Assembly: GCF_036669915.1 (NCBI RefSeq)
Contig: NC_089318.1
Location: forward strand, 22,061,558-22,125,557
Reading direction: 5' to 3'
Source of the DNA: Pocillopora verrucosa
Taxonomy: Eukaryota; Cnidaria; Anthozoa; Scleractinia; Pocilloporidae
DNA length: 64,000 bases
Below, piece after piece: positions 1 to 12,052 of this stretch. Both the position numbers and the translations under genes were made by a program. The notes beneath the pieces were generated by a model. The model searched no databases. It was given only the letters and a program-made list of their open reading frames with translations, and had not been told where the DNA came from. Positions within the stretch are counted from its first letter, which is position 1. Every line of letters begins with the position of its first letter.

Positions 1-305
1 GTTTAGTATTATTGACCCTGTTTATTCTTCTGTTGTGGTTTTGTGGTGAAGTTCTAGAATGAAAGATGAAATTAATTTTGCATGCATTTTTAATATGCTA
101 CAATTGTGATAGTATATAGATAGGTAATGTTTTGAACCTAAGAGAAACAGTTTATCATCTAGTTATATTGTCATGGTTGAAGTTCCTGAGACAGTTGTTG
201 TCGTTATTAGTGACTGACATTTTGACAGCCCTGGCAGAAGTCAACATCTCACTTGACTCAGATGAAGACTTCCACTCAGGTGTTCAAAATGTCAGTCATT
301 TGTAA

Positions 306-460
306 TACTTTACCCTTGACCGAGACTAAATTTTTCCTTACAACATCAATACAGTATCAGGCAGGCAAGTGACAAGAATAAATAAAAATGTCAATTAGGT
401 TAATATTAGTTAATCCAATACCAGAACCATTATCCAAACTAACATCACGTTTTGTTTAAG
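306..460 (+). repeat. Dispersed repeat family A, partial copy
   Basis: Shares the core TCAATACAGTATCA, the following GACAAGAATAA and AAAATGTCAAT with copies at 37004-37212, 21699-21900 and 8205-8314. The 3' end is diverged. No coding capacity. Confidence 0.6.
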
Positions 461-1512
461 ACCAAAAAATTAGCAGATTTTTTTACATTGTTCATATGGG
501 CCACATCCACATCGAGGAAATTTTAAACAGATTTATCGAATTATATTTTTGTAAATACTTTTTTTACACCTCCCATGCATTTACCATGGATTTCCAAATT
601 ATAGACCATGTACAAGGTGACAGGTTCAAAGGAACACCACGTTCAAGATGCTAAATAGTGTTCTTTGGTGAAGACTCGAGTCCCCAAAAGTTATGCCACT
701 TTGGGCCATGCATTTACATATAGGCCAAATATGGGAGTTTCTCACTCTGTCATCACCCATCAGCATGCCCTAAGGTAAGGTGAAGAACCCAAGAGGTTGA
801 TCTAAGTTCACAAGGAAAAAAGCCGTTGTGGTTGCTTTAATCTGTCTTCTTTTTGTGTTAGTTATCTTTTATTCACTGTAATCCTCTTGTTGGAGGCTTC
901 TTATGAAGGAAGAAATAATTAATTGAAAAGAATGTGTGCACTTATTGAAGGAGTTATTAAAAAACGATCCTTTTGATTAATTTTATTTTTCACACAGTGA
1001 CTGAATTATGTAGTAATTCTTTAATTTGAATTTTGGCTGACCAAGTTGTTGGACTGTCTGGTTTGACAATGAAACATAAATATGCTGTACCCTTTGGTAA
1101 TCAAGGAAGCCGCGAAAAGAGCAGGATAATTGTCCCTCCGAATCCATCCCAAGAAAATACTCTCGCATGTCGTAGCATGCTTAAGGTTGTTCTTTGAAAC
1201 ATTATGTAAAACATTTTATTAAAAAAAAACTTTTAAACATTTAAAAGTTACCATAAGTGGTGATAGTCTTCATTTCATCAATTGATTTCAAAAAATTACA
1301 AATAATCTCAATAGAAAATATAAACCATTCGAATCTATGTTATTATAAGAATAAGTTACACATGTACATTGATTTTTGCAGCGTATGGTCTGCAATAGAA
1401 ACTTGTTGGTTTTGATGGATAGTCAATTTGCTCAATTTTTTTCCTCAATCATAAATTAATTTTTAAAGTTTGAGAGGTTTCTCAACTTTCATAGCTATGT
1501 ACAAGAGATTTA

Positions 1513-1571
1513 GTGTTAACAACTGGGTTGAAAACGTGGCTAATTTACGTTTTCAACTCAGTTGTTAACAC
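1513..1571. repeat. Inverted repeat, 24-base arms
   Basis: The left arm GTGTTAACAACTGGGTTGAA continues AACG. The right arm is its reverse complement with one mismatch. The spacer is 11 bases. This looks like the end or remnant of a palindromic MITE. Confidence 0.75.
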
Positions 1572-1587
1572 TTAATTACCTGCTATA

Positions 1588-1632
<45 letters not shown>

Positions 1633-2050
1633 TTTATTCATATGTACAAGAGAGACAGATTAAAATAGAAATGGCGCAATATGTAAAAATAAATTATAAA
1701 CAGCCTAAGTTTGAAAAAAATTCCTCTACTGCTCAGTTCCTAGGGAAAAGTTGAAAGAAGAAGAACTTTAAAACGTCTGCTGTTGGTACAAAAAATGGTG
1801 GAAGCAAATGCAATAAATTATATTCCTAAACACTTAAAGCCAGGTTTGTAAGCTTTCGGTTCTTAAGGAAGAATTGTGGCGTGACTTATGTGTAGCTTGT
1901 CACGCAATCCGTCCTTTTTCAATAAAACAGTCGTTTATCGCGTGTTTGCAGCTACGCTCGTCTCCAACTTTTGCCACTCTGATAGCAAGGTATCATTTCA
2001 AAGTTTATCGGGATCGAGTACCTAAGCTGCTACACAAAAGTGACTCCAAA

Positions 2051-5000
2051 TTAAAAGTTCTGTCTAAGAAAAGCTAAACCCATTAAACAAATTGTAAAAA
2101 CACTTGGATAGACCGCTGACCCAGATGAGACTTCGTGATCATGATCACAGCTGCCTCTCTGTGTCCCGTTCACTCCTTTGTCCACCCCGCTTGTTTCAGT
2201 GGTTTTCTCTACGGCTAAGTTCTCTTTCTCGCATCTCATCCATTTCAGTGCTATACTCTTGGGATAATCAGCCTCAACTTGAATCCTCCAATCATCGAGT
2301 CTGAAGTATTTTGATCCTTTGAAGAAGTACGTTTTGCCATTCCTCCATTTCATAACAGAATTGCAATTTGCCGGCACTCCTCCCCAAACACTGATGCTCC
2401 TTGGGTAACCAGAATCGATCGTGCGGCCGTTGTAGCGCCAATACTTGTCACCTTTAAAGAAGTACGTTCTCTTGTTTCTTCCCCAAGTAAAGACAGCGTC
2501 CATGTCTTTTAGAGTCATTGGTAGTCCAAATTTTGTGATAGCACGTTCTTTGTATTCAATTCTGTATGTATCACGGCCGCTGTCGTAGTAATAACGCCAA
2601 TACCTTAAGAGGAGAAAACAGAATTAGCAAAAAAAGCCAGCAAAGTTAGCCGAATCTTTATACTTTAACCGATCAAAACGCGCGGAGAAAAGTTAGTATT
2701 TCCTCACACGAAAGTATTTGATGGAAGATGCTTATGGCATGACATCAAATATAGTCATTCAGTTGTATCTCCACAGGAAATTGAAGAAGAAGGTATAAGA
2801 AACAGGAATTGGTCACCCACTAAGGAAATTTGTACGCTGAAAAACTCATGTTGCCGCAACTTAAAACACTAATGGTCAATAAAACGCACTTTTTTAACTC
2901 TTGGAATGCAGTATCCTTCTTACACGACAAGTTTGAAAAAAATATTCGTCGCCTATTAAAAGAAAAACTGCGAAAAAGACCACAGAATGCCAGGAACTGT
3001 GTAGAAGTTTTATGATGAAATGTTAATAGAGCTGAATTAATGACAGACACTTACTTGGATCCGCTGAAGAAAACAAGCCTATTACCACCAAAGGTGTAGG
3101 CAGCGTCTATCCTGTTAGGAAGTTCCTTCCACAAGTCCTTAACCCTGTGAGGTCCACTCTCCAAGCCTGCACCAGGAACATCTTTGATGATCCAGTATTG
3201 AGTACCCTTTATCGCGTACGTGCGCTTGTCAGGGCCCATAAAGAACGTGTCATAGGTAGGAATGGAACAAACATCATTTTCTTCAGGGAGCGGAGGTTCA
3301 GTGGTTGTTAGTGCTGGCGTCGCAGCTGGGCCATTTGTGGGTCCTGGTTTATTGATGGGTTTTCCTGAGAAAATAAATGAAGAATCTCCAGTCAAAAAAA
3401 CGCTGCGAAGCATGGCTAGCGTTTGAAACATATTGTTTTGCGCCATAGCTAAGGAGCTGATTTGTTGACGAAAGAATGACGTTCTTGCATGAGACACTCG
3501 TTGCTCTATAGCTCTCACCATCGTTGTTTGATTTTGCCCTTACTTTACAAAAGCTTACTCCTTGAAACAAATTTTCAGTTGAATATCGAAAGAAATGTTT
3601 GTATAAAGATTATTTTGCTAACTTAGTTGCGTAATTAATTTGAAAAAAACTCGATCGTGTTACTCCCTTAACCATAGTTGCATGAAACTAAACCATCAGA
3701 AATTTTATACTTTGAGCTGTCACAAGCTCCTCGTCATATTTTTTGGCTGAGCAACAATGAATGGAATTGCGCTTTAAAAGAGCTTGTTTGGCCACTTACC
3801 GTAAAGCTGTTGTATTCCCAGGATATCGTCATTAGTGAGCTTTACATCAGGAACATAACCCTTGTACCAAGGGTACATGATAGATTCTCGCACATTAGAA
3901 TGCTCCAGACCTAAAGAATGTCCAAACTCGTGAATAGCCACCCAGTCCAAATTGATGCCGTCAGATGTCCCTGTGGTAAATCTTTCCGCATCGTCAAAAT
4001 GTGCGTCACCCGAAAGTCCTGTAAAACACAGATAAATATAGACAATTTTAATTATATAAGGCTAGGAGAGAAACTTCAGACGAGTAAAAGATTTTGCGCT
4101 CATCTACAAATGTTTCATCCAAATGCATTGGAGTAATATAACCTCTTGCGTGTGCGTCTCTTTTGACTTGTTCTCGCGGTTTTACAACATCCTTTCCAAC
4201 TTGGTTGCCAGAGACACAAACAAAACAAAGAAAACAATTGAAAGACTGTTTTCCTTTCTTGTTCTCCTCTCTACATTTCCATTCACAATGTCCGATCGTT
4301 ACTTATTCCCGTTCCAAAGCTCCCTCTGAAACTTTTCTAAACTTTCCATTTCATCTTTCACCATATTTCCATTCTTCTCCTTTTCCTTTCCGCGTTTCCT
4401 TTTCACTTCTCATTTCTTAATCTGTGTTTTTTTAGTTTGTTAATTATTTCCGATTCATTATTTTAGAGCAATTTCGACTTAGTGTCCAAAGTAAGCCGGT
4501 AGTGCTGGGATTTTGCTTTAATTCGCAATATGATCTGTCCTTGAAACTCGCGCCAGCCTCTCATCAAATCAGATTCAAGACTAAAACCAATCACGACTTT
4601 GGCCAATTGCGTTTTCCCGCGCTTCGAGTTGTTTTCTTGATTAAAATCCGAATTTTCATTGGCCGAGTCCTCGTTGTTATACTTTTCCCTTGTTCTGATT
4701 GGCCTTTGTGGTTACTTTGGTTTTGGTTTATGACACTTGTCAATCGAAATGCAAACAAATGGTTTTTTTATCCGTTTGTTTGTATACTAACCCAAGTTGT
4801 TGTGTGGGTAAAACGCGTGCGCCAGTGTTCCGCCCTGTCCATCAAAGGGATACGCGTCTTCGTGATACCCGTTTACAAAACTGATATGAATGTCAACGTC
4901 TTTATCGTTGGCGTATGGATTCTCCGTGACTCTTATATTTGAAGCAGCACTCCACATATCAAAGGATTTCTTGAATATTTGACGCTGTTTCTCTTGGCTG

Positions 5001-7186
5001 GGAATGTCTCTTGTGAAAGATTTAATCTTGTATGTCAGATCCTGTTAAATTAAAGGAGAACATGATTTTCCTATCAGAGCAAATCGACTACAAACGAAAT
5101 TTGTAGAAGACGTATAATACAAGCAAGAGTTTGTTTAAAGAACAATTAAAATGATATAGATTAATAGTATAACTGAGAAACTAATGATTCTTCAGCTCTT
5201 TTGAAATTCAATTTTGTCTGATTCTCCCAATTAGTCAAAGTAAGTGTACAATTTGCGCATTTCTTTTTCAAATTTTATCGCTTGAAATCCTGTTAAATTT
5301 TAAACATCTCACTTTATGTGAAAATCTTTGTTAGGTTTTTTCAGTTTGTATATTTTTTTAATCTAGTAAATTTTTTGCTGTCTTTCCGATATGTATGTAT
5401 GTAGTTGTGCTTTTCTTAAATTTAACGGAAGTTTCGTACGTCATACAACATGAAAAATAATAGACTTGAGTACGATCTTTCTCTTTCTTTCATATGCTGA
5501 ACAAGAACGTTGCGATCGGCATCCTTTCTAGCGTCTGATTATTCACACAGAACCGGAAAACTTGACTTACCCTTTTTTTCCAATATGTTCCTTGTAAAGT
5601 GTATCTTTTCTTTCGTCGCGTGTTATCGGAGTTGTAATTCCCGTAGTCTGCCACACCACAGCGAGATTTGCCCATCTGCGCAATAGTAGCTGCATCCATC
5701 CGCCCAGTTTCTGGCAAGTTGGCATATCGTTGAAGCATTTTGATGGATTTCTCTAAATCTTGTCTTGTTCTTAACTTTCCAGTTCTTGGGTCATCGTTCA
5801 TCAGGTAACCAAACTTTGTCAGATAATCCTAACGAGATTGAGAGGAGATTAAACAAATATTAAATCAATAGATCAATAATGTTGACTAACAACAAGTCTT
5901 CGATGTCGAGTTCTTTTCCCCTGCGGTCATATAACTGGAACTACAATACTTTCGCATGAAGAGTTAAATTTTCACGGACAGTGAACAAAATACATGTTTG
6001 CAGACGCAGTTTTCAACTGGTCTAGCTGTTGAAGTTTCCTCGAGTTTTAATATAAGTGTATCTAATTAGTTTCATGCGGTAGTGACTTTGCCGTCCAACG
6101 TGTGGCTTCCGGTTTTGGTTTGTTCTAATTTCCGCCGTTTTCTCGGAAAAGGAGCGCGGGCTCATTCTCCGTACAGCGCCTGGTAATCGTGCCTGGTTTC
6201 AATCAAAAGTGGCAAGAAGCCAATGGTACGATGTGAGTTAATCTTCTCAAACCAGCGCGTTCAACGACTCAGGGCGAACTGAAAGGTGCAAGTTCAAAAT
6301 CCTCTACCCCTCCCCATGCAGGGCCTTTCGACTCTATTTCAGTCTTTGTAATAACGAAACTCTGCAATCGTGGCTTAAACATCAATAGTCATCAATTCCT
6401 CTTTTTGTAATGAATCTGACGTGTTTAAAAGTTCCTCTTTCGAAAATAAGAAAGCAAAGATATCGTTCGGCATCTTTTCAAAATAAATGATCAAAAGTTC
6501 CTCTAGTAAGTTTTCCGCGTAAACGCGGAACTCCTCCTGGGAAAAGACAAATCAGAGGAAATAAAGATGAAAGGGTCACGTCGCCACAGCCGACTTGGTT
6601 TTGATATACGTATATACAAATTGACGACACGCAAAACTGATCACCCATGTCTCTTCATTTTCGCCACGTCTGAACAATGTATCTTAGGCAAATTAGTTAA
6701 ATCAATTAAACTTGGATAAGTGACCCTCTTGGGAGACATCACACAGCGTGGTCGGTGAAGGATGACGTAATTTGTGATATGGAGCCGGGCATGATTAAGC
6801 ATTTTCTTTCTCGGATATAAGAGCTATTTCGGTCTGACGTAATTAAAAGCCTCCTTCGAGAAATTTCAGAGCGATTACTCACAGGCTGCAATTCACCCAT
6901 GGATTTTGATTAAATAGCGTTTCGAAGATGGTACAACTGCTTTTTATTCGGACAAATTTATGATCAATGGTTCCCAACGATATTTAAGTTCACAGAGGAA
7001 ATTTAATCGTGCTGCGCTGGCATATTGCATGACAACATCGAACTTACAACAAGTTTATGAACAAATTATATTATTACTTACAATTCCTTCTGCTACTTGC
7101 TTTGAATTAACTGGACCTCCATCCGCAACGAGATTTTGTAAACAAACGAGGAAACAGAACGTGACGATAATTTCACTGAACGCCAT
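2051..7186 (-). CDS. MMP gene 1: membrane-type matrix metalloproteinase, intact, six exons
   Basis: Exons on the minus strand are 7082-7186, 5571-5828, 4792-5041, 3800-4018, 3055-3364 and 2051-2603, all with GT/AG borders and intron phases 0,0,1,1,2. They give 564 residues. Exon 1 encodes a signal peptide starting MAFSEIIVTFCFLVCLQNL. Exon 2 is the propeptide with cysteine switch KSRCGVAD (Cys about 92), then RRKKR (about 106-110), a furin-type site. Exons 3-4 form the zinc-dependent catalytic domain: [22 protein letters not shown] (first His about 234) and Met-turn [11 protein letters not shown] Pro/Thr hinge precedes four hemopexin blades, closed by the usual Cys pair (DVCS to WMRC). A tail of about 55 residues ends in a hydrophobic stretch (SVFTICLMGLAFL) at the very C-terminus, typical of a GPI or membrane anchor. 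Family knowledge: such enzymes cleave extracellular matrix at the cell surface after convertase activation. The choice of anchor type is inference. Confidence 0.93.
4556..4757 (+). repeat. Dispersed repeat family B, copy in intron 3 of gene 1
   Basis: Similar to 37905-38095 in the same orientation: both share AAACC(A/G)ATCACGA near one end, a C/G-rich middle and CTGATTG(G/A)CC(G/T)TTGTGG near the other. No coding sequence is recognisable. Confidence 0.5.
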
Positions 7187-7290
7187 TTTCCGCTTCACTG
7201 CTTACAACAAATTTTTAGCACCGAAAAAATTACTCTGTGTCTTTCTGTGCAGACTTGTGGCCAAGTTGACTCGTCGTCGAAGGTTCTTTT

Positions 7291-7298
7291 CTTTATAA
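7291..7298 (-). promoter_or_regulatory. TATA-like box upstream of MMP gene 1
   Basis: On the minus strand this reads TTATAAAG, about 105 bases upstream of the gene 1 start codon. Genes 6 and 7 have TATAAAA about 85-91 bases before their start codons, so the spacing is consistent within the cluster. No transcription start is visible directly. Confidence 0.45.
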
Positions 7299-7299
7299 G

Positions 7300-10200
7300 C
7301 AAAACCACCCTTTGCGTGGTCAGATGCCAAGTGTATAACGAAGCAAAAGACCCTCGTAACACCACCACAAGATTTGTTTATAGCGCCTCTGTCACACTCT
7401 TCTAGACCTTTTTTTTCAATGCTCAGGAAAAGGAGTGCACACCACTTTGCAAAAGATCGAAAAGTGTGGATAATTTATAGGAAACTGATCGTAGTAGGTG
7501 CCCACTTCCGCCACAAACAGTGGTTTTCAATTTCACTTCCATATTTGGCAAAGTTGAGGGGATTATTCAACAAGTTGTATTGTATGTATACGTAAACCGC
7601 GTGTAAACGGAAACAGTGTAGTCTGCTGCTCTCTCGAACCCTATTGACAGATAAGAGGAAAGCTTACTTGCCAAGACTAACAACCTAGTGTTTGCCAAAC
7701 ATTGGATATTCCCTCCATATATGACCATCGCTGTTGGTGCTATAATATTTCAAAGTCGAGGAAAGCTGACGACAGCCGAACAGGGTTCGAACAGATTTTC
7801 AATTCATGATCAGCTTTCCTGATTTGAATATTAATTGATCTTTATCTTAGGCTGATTCGCGTCTGGCGTTTCACGCAGGTACCGACGATTTGAATCAAAT
7901 TCTGTTACCATTTCCTAGCGGTTGTTTTTCACTGCTCTATGTCTGGCCAATATCGCCCATCTTATCACAAAAAAAACAAACTTGCGTGATGCTGGATTCG
8001 CTCGAAGCTTTTTGATTTTGTCACTGTTAAAACAACAGATATTGTTTAAAAAAAAAACCGAAAGGTACGGAGAAGTAATTCAAGTCTTAGTTGTGTGAAT
8101 GTTATTCTTATCAGAAAAGCATCACGTTTACAAGTGTAATGGCATAATTAAATTGTTTGAAGGAACTGTTCAATAAAAATTGAAACATCGTGTCTGCTCT
8201 TTAACCTAAATTGATATTTTCTTTTATTCTCTTCAACTTGTCTACTTGATATTGTATTGACATCGTAAGGAGAAATTCTGTTTTGGTCACTCGTAGGAGT
8301 TGATGGGTTAAGGGGCGGGAGGCGGTTTCAAGACCTTTTATGTATAGCGTATTCGAGGAATATCATCTTCCGCGGCGCAATGGGTAATACAGCTGCTATA
8401 TTCCTTCTTTATCTGTTTCTTATACACTAACTGACTCAATCTGTGGGTTGTCTTTTAAACTGTACGCTCGCATTTGTCTCAAATAGTCTTATTAATTACT
8501 TTTTGTTTAAAAACGTCCTTGCAGTGTTTCCTCTTATTTGGTGTGCGCAGAAATTTGTTTGTAGATAAACAAACCGCCGCAGCGAGCACATTATCACGTT
8601 TTATATCAGATAATTTTTGAGACTCCGCGCCGCCTTAATGATACCTCAGCAAACTACCTTAAGCTTTTCAACACTCCCCACCGGAACAACTCACCAATTG
8701 TTCCGAGTGGATTGACCAATCTAGGGATGAAATTGCTGTAAGCCGAATAAATGACCCTCTGCAGTTTAATTTTCTGTTGTTCAGTTATATCAAACAAGCT
8801 AATGCTATGAAATGCTTTTACAGTAAGTTAGACTGTGACATCTTTTTCGTTTCCCTTTCCGATCAGCCGTGTGTCATTGATTCAAGCAAGGTTCGATGGT
8901 TTTCATCGGTACGATAATTTTTGCACGAAATCTTTCGCGCGAATACCCATGAATGACATAATATTACCGCAAATAGGCTTGAAGCTCTCAATGGGGTGTC
9001 CATCATTTTCGGTTTTGAGTAAAAAATCTTCTCAAATTTTTTTCATTTCATTCTCTCTCATTTTTTCACCATCATTTCCTTGTCGTTATTGATTTTAATT
9101 TTTTTGCTTCAGTTTTGCTTTCTTTTATGCTGTCGTTTGTCAGTGCGTTACAACTGTCCCACAAAGTGTAGTCTCATAGTGACTTTTATCAGTCAAATTT
9201 GATCAACTTCCGGTGAGCGGAAATCCGCTCCACTGACGTCATCAATTAACGTCACGTACGCCACATGATCCCACGTATTCCTTTTCGTCCAAATTTCTGA
9301 GAAATAAAATATCTCCCAAAATTTAAATTCAATAAAATACCAAACTTTAAGAGTAAGGCAGCCTATGCCGTGAGAAAAATCTCTAGAGAGACTAGGAATC
9401 CATCAAAAAATTCCATCAGTTTTATATAAAATGTTATTTGGTTCGGTAAAAGACAAAGGGCCTCTTGGGCAGAAGGGTTTTCAGGGATGTCACGCAACGA
9501 TGTGCACTTGCCAAAGCACCAAGTGAAGACGGCTGGCTAGAAACAGCTTCTGTCTATCGCGAATATATTCCTGTTTGGTGTTGCCAATATCTCGAGCTCT
9601 CCGCGTTAAAAGCTATACAGGTTTATGCTGCGTGCTGCCCCCATGAAAATGACTGACAGAGAAATGAATTTGACCTAAGTGTATCGTTCTTTCCTGTTCC
9701 AAGCGAGCACTGAGTAAAACGGAGCGAAAAAAATACACGGCTTAGGTCGGGCATATATTGATATTATACATATTAATCACTTGTTGAATTGGTTTTATCT
9801 TTGCCATTTACCGTATGATGCTGATCGCCAAAAAAACTAATACGACTGGAACCAAATTTGCAGAAATTAGGAGCTAAAACCATCATCGCTCAACTGTACA
9901 AATCGTCAGATAGCCAGACACAGTTTCATCCCTGCTCTTATACGGATGTGATTGGATTTGCTTTGTTCAACAAACAACCACTCAGCGATTCACCAAAAAC
10001 AGAGAAAACTGATTAAGGTCCGTTGTGGCCAGTTGAAAAGGTTATCACGTTTCAGCCGTAATCAAAAGAGATTCAGTGGTCATAATCTTCTTTCTTGCCC
10101 TAATAAGTCATAATGGGGTTACTTGTGGTTTAGAATAATACGATTGCAGTCAAGGTGTCAAAATCCCCCGAAACGAGATTACCCGTGATTTGTGTATATC

Positions 10201-12052
10201 TAGAATAGAGATTCTACTGAAAAACTTTGAAGTATGAGTCAATCCAAAATGCGTCTCGTGAGTAGTATGGATTTTATGACATGCACGACTCAGCTGAATT
10301 TATGAACAGCTCAAACAGCCTTTTAAATGAGATCGGTCAGATCTCGAATGATACGGGATACAGGAAATGGGAAATACAAACACGTCTGTGTACGGTGTGT
10401 ATTTCTTTTTTTTTTTTTTTTTTTTTACGGTATGTATTTCTCATTTCCCACGCTCTTCCTACGCACTCTGAAGTTTTCATGGGCCTTACAGCCTATTCCA
10501 GGCGTTCAGTCAGTTAAACGAAGCGAGATAATAAATGTCGCGATCACTAGCGGCTTAGAAAAAAGTGAGAGGGGTCTGAGTCGGTTCGACCATGCCTACT
10601 TCCTTTCTTTCGCTGGCAGAGGTTTTTCACCTTCGGTTTAAGCTGTTATCAGTTTAAGTTCTAGCTCTTAACATCTTTTATTCAGTAACGTAGCATTCAC
10701 TTCGTTTTCGCTTGATTACAACACGAACACCATAAACAGAATTGCTAATTGTTTACGAAACAATTTTGAAAGCCAAGTTGTCCTGTTAGTAATAGTGAGA
10801 TATATTTACTGTCTCACATTATAAACATCATACTGTGAATATTGATGAAATGTTTCAAAAACCTTATCCGTATCGAAAAACGCAACTAGCCAAGCATTCG
10901 AGGATTTTGGATTCCGGCCCGCTGAGATGTGCGCGGGTCTAACATGAACAAGTCAAACTGGCACGAGTTTAATTCAGTTGCCACACTGAAGCGAGAATGT
11001 CGTTTAGTCATGAAATCTTGCAACGCTGTAATGTAATCGTAGAATAGCCGCTTATTTCGGTATGAAACTGGCTCTCCAATGGACTCTGATTGGTGACGCA
11101 TGCGTATTTTTCGTCAAAGATGGCATTATCATTGTGGGCATGAGACTAAGTAAGCAAACGCATTTGCAAACGCGATCAAAATGCAACACGAAAGCAATAA
11201 GGCATCAGGGTATGGACCTCGCGCCAGTGCGAATTTCCTGTGATTCATCATGGCAGTGCCTGCTTTGAGGGTAAACTCGTCGGAGAACAGAGTAAAACAG
11301 GACACAGCCTTAACTTCGCTCTTTATTCTTTAGGTTGAAGGGAAGGGAAGGGAAAATTTTATACCTAAGTTAACATTTCTAAAATAGATAACTAGTGTAT
11401 ACTCTAACCATGATTAGCTAGGTCCCACTGAATGAAACCAATCCGAAAAAATAACATTTTTGACCTTAAGTTTATGTTTGGCTAAATATATATCTGCTAA
11501 ATGTGATATGCAGTTTTTATTCATATGCTGAACCACACATTGTTTTTAACATTAAATCTTTCCTTTATGAAATATATTAAAAGTACTTTAAGAGGTGTCT
11601 TACTTCGCTTTTATATATAAAAGTTATTATAAATAAATATATGTACATCGCGTCGTAGTGGGATTTCGAAATGTTTTTCGGGTAAGAGTACCGATGAAAA
11701 CAAATTATCGAAAATATATATATTTCGTCCCCTGAAGAGTAAGTTACTCGGTTTATCTTTATATTATTTAATTGTTTAACTGATTGATCGATTGACCTTT
11801 ACTCTAAAAAATTTGAACAATTTAAAGGCTCTGATTTAAAACAGTCGCCTGGTTTGATGTTAATGCTATTTCTTGACTATGTGGGAGGGAGGTCTGGGTC
11901 CATTCGCGTGATGAACACGATCCGACCCAAGCCTCTCGTCATTTCACCCCGCCGCCACTATCGTGTCTTTTACAATCTTGCTCCGTTTTCAGCCTAACTA
12001 AACGCCTGAATCAGGCTTCTGCTGGACCCTTTTTATCAACCAAATCTATCAC
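7300..12052. other. Intergenic region between MMP genes 1 and 2
   Basis: No gene is supported. It holds a family A fragment at 8205-8314, a 20-plus poly-T tract near 10408, and otherwise unremarkable AT-rich sequence. Short open frames here lack signal peptides, splice context or family motifs. Confidence 0.5.
8205..8314 (-). repeat. Dispersed repeat family A, half-length copy
   Basis: On the minus strand it reads TTAACCCATCAACTCCTACG, then GAGTGACCAAAACAGAATTT, CTCCTTACGATGTCAATACA and so on, matching one half of the full copy at 37004-37212. Confidence 0.65.

Larger units (their letters stand above)
1..2050. other. Non-coding sequence downstream of gene 1
   Basis: AT-rich and without a supportable gene. 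It holds the family A repeat at 306-460 and the hairpin at 1513-1571. TTTATT at 1633-1638 is a distant candidate polyadenylation signal for gene 1 on the minus strand. Confidence 0.5.

Noticed and set aside
4502..4942. 146-codon open frame on the plus strand
   Set aside because: It overlaps the antisense of gene 1 exon 3 and the family B repeat, and the peptide shows no family features.
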